DNA from: Nicotiana tabacum
Taxonomy: Eukaryota; Streptophyta; Magnoliopsida; Solanales; Solanaceae
DNA: 64,000 nucleotides
Direction: 5' to 3'
NCBI RefSeq assembly: GCF_000715075.1
Contig: NC_134087.1
Coordinates: 154,863,436 to 154,927,435, forward strand
Within the stretch, counting starts at the first letter, position 1. Each line of letters starts with the position of its first letter. The translations under genes and the position numbers were made by a program. The notes under the pieces are model-generated. The model searched no databases. It worked only from the letters and a program-made list of their open reading frames with translations, and had not been told where the DNA came from. Below, in pieces: positions 10,402 to 20,777 of this stretch.

Positions 10402-12473
10402 TGTATACATGTATATTTTTACCCTCCCCAGAATTTTCACATTTTTAGTGTTTAGATATTAGTTTAGGTATAGTAGTACTATTTTCACTATTTTTTTTAA
10501 CTTTTACTTTATTTTTATCACAAAAAAATAAAAATTAAAAAAAATTCTTTAGGTTAAAGTCAATTATTATATTTATATTTATAGTATTATAATTTTTGAA
10601 AATACAAAAAAATTAGTTTCACTCGTATTATTTAGTTTTATATTAGTTTATTTTAATTTAGAGTAATTTTTACACTTTTATAGATACATTGTATTGTTTG
10701 GTCTTTTTAGCCTAAGTTCAAACCCAAAAAACATGGTCCAACCCAATTACCCTTAGCTCATTCTTCACATCTCATTAGCCCACTTAAGTGCAAGATTTAA
10801 TCCTAGACATCTATTTTCTTGTAATCCAATGGGCATCATCCTTTCCCACCTCCATATAAAATACCCAATTATAAAAATCTTACCCTAAGTTTTCAATGAC
10901 TAGACCTAGACCTAGACTAAAAATTGGCAGCTTCTTCCATTGAGATACATCATTTTAAGTCATTTACTGTAAATATAATCCAATATTAGGTCTATTCGTT
11001 GTTTCTCAAATGTAATTAGACTTACATATAATAGCTTTAAAAGGCGAAGTAGTTATTAATGACCAGGTGGGGTTAAAGCAATTTGCAAAATTTGTGGCCT
11101 CTCCTTTTTCAAAATTTCTCTTCACCAATCATTACTTTTACGGTGAAGACGTCTTCATTGGGGAAATTGAAACGAAAAAGAAAGGGGAAGGAATTTTCGG
11201 AAAAAGAGATAACAAAAGTAAAGAAAACAAAAACAAAGAAGTTGATAGGAAATAGAAGGAAACTAACGTTGAAAAGAGTAAAGAAAAGACTTTTTCAAAA
11301 GAAAGAGGAAAGATTGTTTTAACAAGAAAAGATTCTGGTGAGATTAAGAAAAGGAGTTTTCCATTCGTGGCTTTTGATTCGAGGTTCCGGTTTGTAATTT
11401 CGATGTTTCGGTCCAAGGATTATTATTTGTTTAGCCCGATTGACTTGCAATTTTCAGCTTTGTTCGTCAATAAAAGGTCCATTTCTCAATTTTTATTTTT
11501 ATTTCGTTGTGTTATGATAGCTTGGTGCGCGTGTTGGTTGATTTGTGATTCTATGTTGTTTGAGTAGCATGTCTTAGTTTTCATTTAAATTGTCTTAATT
11601 AGTTTTTATTTCGATTGTGATGTATATGTAGTCTTGGTTCTTGAATAAATGCTTTTAATTGGGTAGATGAAAATTGGAGTTGTTTCTCTCTGGGCAAGAA
11701 AATAAGAATGGGCCATAAAGTGGGTCTTGAACTATAAGAAATTTAGGCCAAGTAATATCATGTTAGATAGCCTATTTGCTCCCCTAATAATATCTTGTCC
11801 ATAAATTCGGCATCACAACAACCTCAAAGTAGTTTAGTAAAATAATTCATAAACCTCGTAGCTTGCTTTAGGCGCGATTTAGTCTATTATCGTGGTTATG
11901 TATACGTTCGTGTATCATAATTATGATTTTTTTATTTTTTTAAAAAAATATAATAATAAATTGAGGTATGCGTTCGCGCAACTTCGACCAAACTTTCTTA
12001 ATATTAATAAAGCATGATTAATTGTGGACACGTACGCGTGACATGATTCTTGACGCGCCAAACAAAAGAGTACACGTACGCGTGACTCATTTTAAAACAA
12101 TTCTTTAATCACGAATAAATCAAGCAATTAAAAACGGTAAAAAGGTAAAATTCACATAGGTTCTAAAATAAGTAATTAGTCAACTTAAGCCAAGTATAAA
12201 TTGCTAAGCGTCCATGCTAGAACCACGGAACCGGGGAATACCTAACACCTTCTCCCGGGTTAACAGAATTCTTTACCCGGATTTTTGTGTTCGCAGACCA
12301 TAAATAAGAGTCAACTTCCTCGATTCGGGATTTTAAATCGGTGACTTGGGACACCATAAATTATCCCAAGTGACGACTCTGAATTAATATAAATAATCCC
12401 ATTCGATTATTGTCACTTTAATTAAAAAAACTCCCTTATATTCCCTCTCGGGTGGTAAAAAGGAGGTGTGACA
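10402..12473 (+). mobile_element. 5' LTR of element B
   Basis: Starts TGTATACATG, ends GGAGGTGTGACA, 2072 bases. It matches 20778-22868 throughout with scattered changes and small indels. Four CG-rich boxes (11905, 11967, 12030, 12075) and a PBS-core copy (TGACGACTCT, 12371) lie near its 3' end. Purine-rich frames near 11067-11322 show no recognisable protein. Confidence 0.9.
10854..10861 (+). promoter_or_regulatory. Candidate TATA box, element B LTR
   Basis: CCATATAAAATACCC fits a plant TATA box and is kept in the 3' LTR near 21238. Start site not determined. Confidence 0.5.
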
Positions 12474-12477
12474 GCTC

Positions 12478-12496
12478 TGGCGACTCTGCTGGGGAT
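12478..12496 (+). other. Primer binding site, tRNA-Arg
   Basis: TGGCGACTCTGCTGGGGAT starts four bases after the 5' LTR. It complements the 3' end of plant tRNA-Arg(ACG) with one mismatch, as known for Ogre elements. Confidence 0.88.
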
Positions 12497-12807
12497 AAGA
12501 ACCCAGAATCTTTGGTTCACGGTTCAGAATTCGAGCTTGTTAATATGATCTATGCTTGGTTTTATTGTTTGTTGATATTACGGTATTTGTGGACCTAATG
12601 TGCTAATTGCCGCTTATTTACTGCTTTGATATTATTTGAATTATATTAAACTGTCTTCTTACGCCTCCCACCTAAGTCTTCTAAAAAATGGTGCATACGT
12701 TCGCGTGATCCACTTTTCTGTTAGAAGTTATACCAAATAGAACGAGGCTGGGGCAGCAACAAGGCCGGGTAGACTTTCGTGCTCCCCGTACGTTACCCCC
12801 TCCTCGG

Positions 12808-12826
12808 CTCGAGCTGTCCGCTCGGG
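12808..12826 (+). other. Leader hairpin, covarying with element A
   Basis: CTCGAGC and GCTCGGG form a seven-pair stem (one G-T) around loop TGTCC. Element A has CTCAAAC and GTTTGGG around the same loop at 41197-41215. Two stem pairs differ and both remain paired. A role in packaging or dimerisation is possible but unproven. Confidence 0.6.
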
Positions 12827-13240
12827 TAAGCTAGGTCAAGAACACAACCCCAGGTGTAAAGCTAGAACAACATAACCTCATGCCGGATCCCTAGTAGGAA
12901 CGTTTGTTTGCATCACGTGCATTTGACTTTGGGGACTCAACACAAGGGTTGGGTCCGTTTATGACAGGTGTACCCAAAATAACAGACCACCCTAATGCAT
13001 CCTACGTGCTATGTGTATATTTATTTGTTTCGGTTTGTATGTTGATCGTCTAAGGAAAGAAAACAACAAAAAAACCAAGAGTGAGGTAGGATAGAGATTT
13101 CACTTGGTTCTGAAAACTCCGATATTTGAAAATGCCTCGAAACGCTGCCAAAATTTTTGAAAAAAAACGAGGAAAAAAATGTTTTTAAAAAAAATGAAAG
13201 TGAGTCAATATCATGTTTTCCAATTATGTCAAAACTGGGC

Positions 13241-13286
13241 GAACTACGCGGGTCTGATTCTCGCCGGATATGAAATACGTAGGCAA
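13241..13286 (+). other. Two-stem hairpin motif, copy B1
   Basis: GAACTACG and TACGTAGGCA flank the unit; outer arms CTACG and CGTAG pair. The inner stem is weak (TTC with GAA). Confidence 0.5.
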
Positions 13287-13309
13287 GCCTCATCAATTCC
13301 AGCCCACAA

Positions 13310-13760
13310 TTTTTCAAAAAAATCCAAAAATATTTCTTCTTTACTTCCTTTTTTAGAAAGTGTTTCTTTTAGACCCCAATTTATAAAAAAAAAAATACAA
13401 AAATATTTTCTTTTAATTTCTTCTCAAAATCCAAAAATATTTTCATTCTTCTTTCAAAAATTGAAAAGAAAATTCAAGATTCAAAAATATTTTCTTTTTC
13501 ATTAGAAGCATTTCTTTCATAAATTCAAAATAAAATTCAAAAAATTCAAAAATATTTCCTTTCTTCTTTAGAAATTTTCTATCGAAATTCCAAAAAAAAA
13601 AGTCAAAATTCAAAAAATATATATATTTTCTTTCTTCTTTAGGTCTTTCTTTTCAAAAAAAATTTAAAAAAAAACAAAAAATCGAAATCAAAAAATATTC
13701 TTCTTTATATGTCTTTCTTTTGGAAAAAGTCCAAAATCCAAAAAAAAAGAGATAGTTTAT
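13310..13760 (+). repeat. Degenerate A/T-rich leader repeat
   Basis: Irregular repeats of about 60-80 bases combine TTCAAAAATATTTTC-like text with TTTCTTCTTTAG and runs of A. They lie between two copies of the two-stem motif. No coding content. Confidence 0.6.
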
Positions 13761-13782
13761 TTACTTTATTCTTAATCTTCCC

Positions 13783-13829
13783 GAACTACGCAAAGATCTG
13801 ATTCATGCAGCATCATGATACGTAGGCAA
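13783..13829 (+). other. Two-stem hairpin motif, copy B2
   Basis: Outer arms CTACG and CGTAG; inner arms TCATG and CATGA around CAGCAT. It lies about 170 bases upstream of the gag start, like copy A1 in element A. Confidence 0.65.
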
Positions 13830-14002
13830 TCCACATCAGGTTCGATCGAATGGTTTAAAAGAAAAAAAAAAAGAGAAAATAAAGAAAAGGAAACAAAAAG
13901 AAGAGAAGAATGACCATTATAACATGTTGTTTGCTTTGAATTGTTAAGAAAGTTGAGGTGGTCGGTTTGTGGTAAGCTGGCAACATAAGATCCAAAGGAA
14001 AA

Positions 14003-15842
14003 ATGCCATTGACAACTGACATCGAAGCTGTTGCAAGCAGTCATGAGACTCAAGGTCAGAGGGTTCAACAAGAGTCTACTATGGTTGAGGAAAATAGAGT
14101 ACTGAAACAAAAAATGATTGAAATGTGTCGAGCATGGGCCAATCGCCAAGGACCACCCTTATCTATTCATAGTTAACCAGAGTTCACACCGATCTCGACT
14201 ACTGTCATGCCGGTCTCATTTTCTGATCAATCATATCCACCTGGGTTCAGTCATTATCTCAACTGTACAACTACAGCAGGAACTTTTGTTGTGCGCTCCT
14301 AAAGTTTGCCACTGACAACCAATCAGACAACCACTACTGTTATGTGCGTATTCACCATCCCACAACCGATAGTGGTGCAGAAAAAAACACATGAGTCAAC
14401 AATTCGCTACCCAGAAAAAGCAGTACCACTCTCCTGAGTACCACTCGTACTTGTTTGATCTTCCTGCAAACATTGAGAAGCTTTCCCGAAAGATCGTAGA
14501 ACAACAGTTGAAAAACATACGAGGATTGGCTGGTCAGAAGAGCATTGCCTTGAAGGATCTATGTATGTTCCCTGATGTCCACTTGCCACCTGATTTCAAG
14601 ACTCCCAAATTTGAAAAGAATGTTGGACATGGAGACCTCATCGCCCACTTGAAAATGTATTGCAATCAACAAAGAGTTGCGGGAGGAAAGGAAGAATTAC
14701 TGATGGCTTATTTTGGGGAAACCTTTAAGGGAGTAGCCTCTGAATGATTTATGGATCAAGACACATCTCGCTGGTATGTATGGGATGACATAGCACAGGC
14801 CTTTGTCAAACAGTTCCAATACAACATTGACATCGCCCCAGACCGCAATTCCCTTTCAAACCTAAAGAAGAAACCAACTGAAAGTTTTAGGGAATATGCC
14901 ATTAAATGGAGAGAGCAAGTAGCTAGAGTTAAGCCACCTGTGGATGACCACGAGTTAATCACTATCTTTCTTCAGGCACAAGAGCCATATTATTTTCAAA
15001 ACATGATGTCTGTAGTGGGTAAATCCTTCTCGGAAGCAATCAAAATGGGGGAAATGGTTGAGAATTGCCTTAAGAAAGGCAGAATTATAAGTCAAGCAGC
15101 TTTCAAAGCTGCAACTCAGGCTGTCCAAATTGAATTTGGTGACACGAATGAGATGGATGAAGAAATCATGATGACATGGCCGAGAAGAGGTCTTAGGAGA
15201 ACGTCTGGAAGGTATGACCAACCTCATCTATTTTTCGATAACTCCCCTGAGCATTATTATCCACCTTAGAACCCGCAATACTTTGTTGCTCCACCTCAGT
15301 ATGTTGTCCATCCTCCAAAACACCCTAGAAGGCGAGCACGAGCACCGCAAAATCTTCATCAGCCACCACAAAATTTTCAAGTGCCCCATAACCCACATCC
15401 AAGCCATAGGTATAGAAGGGAACAAAGGTTGAAAGATAATTTTACACCAATAGGAGAGCCTTATGCAAGCTTGTTTGAGAAATTAATGCATTATGACATA
15501 ATTGCACCTATTCCTCTAAATCATGTGGACTCACGTGCAAGAAGCTTTGACCCTTCTAAAAGGTGTGAATACCATTCCAATGCCGAGGAGCACAATGTTG
15601 AAAGTTGTCGGGATTTGCAAAGAGAAATCGAAAGGATGATCCAGGAAAAATTGATTGTGATCCAAGACAGTGACATCTAGAATATTATGCAAAATCCTTT
15701 ACTTGCACATGATGATGCACACTTTGTAGGGATGATACGTGGTGGCATGGAGTATGAGATTCCTCTCAGGAACTTGCTGAATGACGTTAATGATATTGAA
15801 ATTGGAGAAGGCCTTGATTATTCTGATGAGCAAATTTGTGGC
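14003..15842 (+). pseudogene. gag: gag polyprotein of element B
   Basis: The N-terminal part begins at ATG 14003 (MPLTTDIEAVASS), and after frame damage the core continues in one frame from 14391 to about 15842. The capsid-like core has KDLCMFPDVHLPPDFKTP, GHGDLIAHLKMYCNQ, DIAPDRNSL, SFREYAIKWREQ and IKMGEMVENCLK. A zinc-knuckle-like C-E-Y-H...H...C follows near 15562-15612. Three in-frame stops break the core: TGA 14745, TAG 15267 and TAG 15678. Each is explicable by one C-to-T change on one strand. No protease follows. It is Ogre-type gag and fills the part that element A lacks. Confidence 0.88.
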
Positions 15843-15899
15843 TGAATGTTAAGCTTAGCAATTGAAAAGTCACTCCCTCCTCACTAGGAAGGAATCTTG
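15843..15899 (+). pseudogene. Protease-end coding scrap before intron
   Basis: After gag only a short coding remnant remains, ending CACTAGGAAGGAATCTTG just before the intron donor. It corresponds to the last protease-linker codons of A at 45875-45898. The whole protease between is deleted. Confidence 0.55.
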
Positions 15900-16143
15900 G
15901 TAGCTTGTTTTGATGTTTTTTCTATTATCTAAGTTATTTCAGGGTTGTGATCCAGATTTTATTTGTTTTATTCAGTCAAACCCTTCTATCTCTCTATTCT
16001 GTTTGTGTGAGTTTTGTCTGTCTATTTTGTTGATATTTTCATTAGCCGGGTTATTTTAGGGTTATAACTCATATTTTAGGTTATGTATCTTGTTGTTTAT
16101 TCAATGAAGTACTGTTTGTCCTTTTGTGTCATTCCATGCTTAG
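15900..16143 (+). other. Pol intron remnant (element B)
   Basis: GTAGCTTG at 15900 and CATGCTTAG at 16143 correspond to the donor and acceptor of the intron in A (45899-46081). Both contain TTATTTCAGGGTTGTGA-like text. The intron outlasted the loss of the reading frames on either side. Its 244-base length is not a multiple of three. Confidence 0.55.
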
Positions 16144-16462
16144 TTTTTTTCCCGCTAGTTTTAGTGATATGACATGCATGCGGAATTTTTGGTTAGATCT
16201 TAGAAAATTGATTTAAGTTTGAATTGGATAACCGAGAACAAGACGCTTTGAGGATGAATAAGGAGTTGAAATAATTTGGAATTAAGGTCGAGTAAAATTC
16301 ACCTTTAAATCATTGTGAAGATCGGGCTTGAGGATATTGAACCAATTGAAGCCTGGTCAAAAGTTTGACATTAATAGATGGAAAGTATTTTTCGAGCACA
16401 ACACACCAAGAAGACAGACATGCTCATTAATTCTGCGATCGTAAAAGGATACTATGTTTGGT
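16144..16462 (+). pseudogene. pol: Pol remnant: linker start and last integrase codons
   Basis: The first part resembles the RT linker of A (GTGATATGACATGCATG, compare 46101-46118). The last part, near 16427-16462, encodes INSAIVKGYY, matching INSDAVKRYYA at the C-terminus of pol in A. Everything between (RT, RNase H, integrase) is missing. This places the internal deletion closely. Confidence 0.65.
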
Positions 16463-16794
16463 GTTCTCGAGGCTGGGAGATCCTTTTTTCTGCTACACAA
16501 ACACTTTATACCCTTTGTTACCCCTTTTGAGCCTGTGTTACTTTCTTTGACCACCCTCTTTTGGAATCAAGTTTAGCCAAAAGTCAAAAAAAAAGGTCCA
16601 TGCCCCAAGAGCAAAAACTGGGGCAACTTTTAGAAAGTTAAAATGAAAAAAAAAAAGAGTAGTGGAAGGTCCATGCCCTTAGAAAATAGAAGTTGGGGCA
16701 ACTTGTTTTGAAAACAAAAAAAAGAAAAAAAAAAGAAAAAAAGAGATAAAGAAAAAGAAAGAAAGATGAAAAATTATAGTTAGGTCAGATGTTT

Positions 16795-16837
16795 GAACTA
16801 CGTTCGACCTGATTCCTTAAAAAAGGATACGTAGGCA
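16795..16837 (+). other. Two-stem hairpin motif, copy B3
   Basis: Outer arms CTACGT and ACGTAG; inner arms TCCTT and AAGGA. It lies 330 bases after the last pol codons, as copy A2 follows pol in element A. Confidence 0.7.
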
Positions 16838-17184
16838 GCCTCACGGTTCGGTCTAACCAAAAAAAAAAAGAAAAAAAAGTTCCAAAAAATCCCCAGTATC
16901 TGAAATTGGGGCAAAGATTTTATTTGACTTTTGAAAGAGTCGATTCCAATAGTTGTAAGTCTACAACCCCCCTTAGTTTGAGTCTACTTTGAGCCTTTAT
17001 GACGATCCTTCTTTCCAACCCTATCCAAAAACCTTCCAAATAAAGACCTCCTGATATGCTTTCAAGAATGCAAAAAGAAGCATGCAATGAGCAACAGTTG
17101 TCACGCGACATAGAACACTATCAAGTTGCTCACAAAAGAAAACCAAAAAAAGGGAAAGAAAAAGAAAAGAAAAAACTGAGAGAG

Positions 17185-17219
17185 TCTTACTAGTGAAAAC
17201 CCTCACGAGCACTGTAAGA
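17185..17219 (+). other. Post-pol hairpin, element B copy
   Basis: Arms TCTTA and TAAGA with inner GTG and CAC enclose a loop containing GAAAACCCTC. Element A has two related hairpins at 50061-50093 and 50131-50163 with different but paired arms. Confidence 0.55.
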
Positions 17220-18138
17220 CGATGGTAAGTAGAGATAAATAAATGAGAGAGTTGTTGGTAAAAATCCCTAGGGACACCACTAGTCGAAAGTGAGACATGA
17301 AGTTGATGCAAAGAATTGGCACGAACAAGCCCGACTTCAAAGGTCATAAGAATGGTAAAAGAGAAGATTGTATTAGTTTGATAGATCCGGCCGTTGAGTC
17401 CAAAATACTTGTCATGATCATTAAGGCTAGTTATTGAAAAAAGAAAAAAAAAACCCTTCCTTATATCCTTCTCGACAGGGACATTTCTTGTTAATATTAT
17501 TTCTTTTCATCATTTGTGTCCTCCACTCTGAGTCAGTCCTTGTCAAAACAAGCAAAAAAAGATTTAAAAATCTACTACAAGTTTTTCAGTTGCATAAAGT
17601 AAATTTGGCCAGCACACTCAATTGTTACTTTCAACATGCGTTGAGGATTCATGCAAAGGCTCCCCCAAAAAAATTCTTGTCATCCTACTTGGCGCAAGCA
17701 AAGATAACTTGTGATTCTCTCTGACAGACAAATTGCTCAAAAAGCAGGAAGTCTTTCAAGTTATCAGAAAAGGTCAACTGAGCAGAGATCTTCAATTGGG
17801 ATAAGGATGATTGAGCCTCAAATACAAATAGTACTGGGTGTGAAACAATCAAAGTTGGTGCAGAACAAAAGTCTCTTGAGACCGACTCAAGCTGCTCAAG
17901 ACTCAAGGCCACAAACCGACCACCACTTTTAAAATTGACAAAATTTTCTTTGTTTGAACATGAACAAAGCACTGCAAGGAAAGTAGTTTAAAAAAAGAAA
18001 AAAAAGGGAAAAGGAAGAGAAGAGAAGAGAAGAGCTAATAAAGGAAAGTTTCTCAAATCTTTGTCTTTATTTGTCTTGCTAATGTGCATAAAATGTTGTC
18101 ATTGCACTCATATTTTTCCTCCTAGGATAAAAAGCCCT

Positions 18139-19600
18139 AGTCTGATGGATTTTCTCCCAATAAAAAATCTTAGTATGATGAATGTTTCTCCTAAGATAGA
18201 AAACCTAGTCTGATGAATCTTTCTCATAGGATCGAAATCTTAGTTTGATGAATCTTTCTCCTAAGATAAGAAACCTAGTCTGATGAATCTTTCTCCTAGG
18301 ATAGAAATCTTAGTCTGATGAATCTTTCTCCTAAGATAACAAAAAAAAACCTAGTCTGATAAATCTTTCTCCTAGGACCGAAATCTTAGTCTGATGAATC
18401 CTTCTCCTAAGATAAGAAACCTAGCCTGATGAATCTTTCTCTTAGGATAAATGCCTTAGTCTGATGAATCTTTCTCCTAAGATAGAAGACCTAGTCGGAT
18501 GAACTTTCTCCTAGGATAGAAATTTTAGTCTGATGAATTTTTCTCCTAAGATACCAAAAAAGAAAAAAAGAAAAGAGACCTAGTCTGATGAACTTTCTCC
18601 TAGGATTGAAATCTTAGTCTGATGAGTCTTTCTCCTAAGATAGAAGACCTAGTATGATGAACTTTCTCCTAGGATCAAAATCTTAGTCTAATGAATCTTT
18701 CTCCTAAGATAGAAGACCTAGTCTGATGAACTTTCTCCTAGGATCAAAATCTTAGTCTGATGAGTCTCTCTCCTAAGATAATAAATAAGATAGAAGATCT
18801 AGTCTGATGAACTTCCTCCTAGGATAGAAATCTTAGTCTGATAAATCTTTCTCCTAAGATAGCAAAAAGGGACCTAGTCTGATGAATTTTCTCCTAGGAT
18901 CGAAATCTTAGTCTGATGATTTTTTCCTCTTAGATATAAAAGCCTAGTCTGATAAATCTTTCTCCTAGGACCGAAATCTTAGTCTGATGAATCCTTCTCC
19001 TAAGATAAGAAACCTAGCCTGATGAATCTTTCTCTTAGGATAAATGCCTTAGTCTGATGAATCTTTCTCCTAAGATAAAAAACCTAGTCTGATGAATTTT
19101 CTCCTAGGATAGAAGTCTTAGTCTGATGAATGTTTCTCCTAAGATACAAAAAAAAAAGACCTGGTCTGATGAATTTTCTCCTAGGATCAAAATGTTAGTC
19201 TGATGAATCTTTCTCCTAAGGTAGAAAACCTAGTCTGATGAATTTTCTCCTAGGATCGAGGTCTTAGTCTGATTAATGTTTCTCCTAGAATAGAAATCTT
19301 AGTCTGATGAATCTTTCTCCTAAGATACCGAAAAAAAATATAGACCTAGTCTGATGAATTATTTCTTCTAGGATCAAAATCTTAGTCTGATGAATCTTTC
19401 TCCTAAGATAATAAATATAGACCTACTCTGATGAACTTTTCTCCTAGGATCAAAATCTTAATCTGATGAATCTTTCTCCTAAGATAATAAATTAGAAAAC
19501 CTAGTCTGATGAACTTTCTCCTAGGATATATGTTTTAGTCTGATGAATTTTTCTCCTAAGATATAAAAATCTATTTTAATGAATTTTCTCCTAAAAAAAG
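18139..19600 (+). repeat. Alternating hairpin tandem array, about 35-base units
   Basis: About 40 units share TCTGATGAATCTTTCTC. The flanks alternate: CCTAG...CTAGG in one unit, CTTAG...CTAAG in the next. Each unit is therefore a five-base stem around the same 17-base loop, and the true period is a dimer of about 70 bases. A-rich inserts break the array in places. It lies where Ogre elements characteristically carry variable tandem repeats. It does not code. Confidence 0.9.
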
Positions 19601-19790
19601 AAAAAAAGAAAAGAGGGTGTCTTGATTAAAAATAAAAAGTCTTTTGTTCATGCCTTTGAAAAAAAAAGCATTGGGGCAATTTGTTTAAAAGAATGATTTT
19701 CTCAACAAAAAAAACAAACAAACAAAAAAACAAAAACCAAAAAAAAATCCAAAAAATCCTTCTTGGTTCATTTTAGCATAGGTACACAAT

Positions 19791-20032
19791 TCAGTAGTCT
19801 CACTTTCCAACATATGGTCTCACTCCCTAGTGGATGCCAGCATAACCTGGTAATCTTTTCCACCATAGGGTCGCACTCCCTAGTTGATGCCAGCATAACC
19901 TGGTAATCTTTTCCCAACATAGGGTCTCACTCCTTAGTTTATGCCAGCATAACCTGGTAATATTTCCAACTTAGGGTCTCCAATCCCTAGTTGATTTCAT
20001 TTTAGATATAGGGTCTCCACTCCTTAATCTCT
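19791..20032 (+). repeat. About 57-base tandem repeat, four units
   Basis: Units contain AGGGTCTCACTCCCT, then GATGCCAGCATAACCTGG and TAATCTTTTCC. AGGG with CCCT, and CCAG with CTGG, can pair inside each unit. The last unit is degenerate. Confidence 0.8.
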
Positions 20033-20765
20033 TTTTCCCAAGGATATACAATCCTGACTTTTATTGCTTTCAATAAAGAAGTAGTTTAGAATCTTGTTAC
20101 AATAACTCACGAAATTTTCCTAGTAAAAATTGGGGCAGAAAAATTTCGTTCGTTTGTTTGTTTTGGTGTCTAAGCAGGTTTTGCCTCAAGACACAAGGTT
20201 CGAGACGACCAAAAGAATGAGTCTCAATCCAGAATAAAGACAAAAGAAGTGAACTCAAAGTGCAGAAGCGGAGAAAAGATGTGGACTGCTCAAGACGCGA
20301 TTGAAGTCACAAGCTTTGCATGTCCCGCCTTGATCCGAAGAAGCCGTGGAAGAATGAACTAACACCTGCAGCTAACAAGCATCAAGATTCAGATCAGACT
20401 CCGCATGAAGAACCAACCAAGACTCAAGATCAAGCTTCAGAAGACTCATAAATAGGAATTTTGTAACTTGTAGCAGATAGGCTTAGTTAGTCTTTTTCAT
20501 TTTTGATTTTAATGTAATAACAGGACCGCGTACCGAAACCTCGACGACACCTCAATCGGCTCTCCACCTTGGTACTCTATCACCTCATTCACTTCTGAAC
20601 TACACGTGGCATGATTCCTTTATAGCTAAGGATATGTAGGCAGCTCAAATATCAGGGCTCGGTCACATTCTCCTTTCTTTTAGTTTTTGGTCTCTCTAAA
20701 TAAGGGTCGGGTCAAAAAACCTGTCTCGTCGTTCTTTGTCTGAAAACTCTTCGTGTTTTCATTCA
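20033..20765 (+). other. Element B 3' noncoding region, distal
   Basis: No supportable gene. Includes a two-stem motif copy at 20597-20645, followed by GGTCGGGTC-containing text before the polypurine tract. Confidence 0.6.
20597..20645 (+). other. Two-stem hairpin motif, copy B4
   Basis: Outer arms CTACA and TGTAG; inner arms TCCTT and AAGGA. It is about 130 bases before the 3' LTR, the same placement as copy C2 in element C. Confidence 0.65.
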
Positions 20766-20777
20766 AAGAGGGGCAAT
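20766..20777 (+). other. Polypurine tract of element B
   Basis: AAGAGGGGCAAT lies directly before the 3' LTR start TGTAGACATG. Confidence 0.75.

Larger units (their letters stand above)
12497..14002 (+). other. Element B untranslated leader
   Basis: No ORF1 is recognisable, although element A has one at this place. The first 500 bases align with 40867-41450 of A, including the hairpin at 12808-12826 and a CG-rich box near 12690. 13310-13760 is a degenerate repeat of CAAAAATATTTTC-like text with A and T runs. Copies of the two-stem motif lie at 13241-13286 and 13783-13829. Confidence 0.65.
16463..18138 (+). other. Element B 3' noncoding region, proximal
   Basis: The text parallels A after 49561: a CTTTG-TTACCCCTTTTGAGCC block, a GGAATCAAG block, a two-stem motif (16795-16837), a GAAAACCC-containing hairpin (17185-17219) and A-rich runs. 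Short frames near 17021-17972 show no family resemblance and are not called as genes. Confidence 0.65.

Noticed and set aside
17434..17932. Frames in the 3' region of element B
   Set aside because: No similarity to a family and no equivalent in element A.
18139..19600. Hammerhead ribozyme, because units contain CTGATGA and GAAA
   Set aside because: CTGATGA overlaps the GTC that would be the cleavage triplet, leaving no stem I, and the arms pair as simple hairpins across the motif instead.
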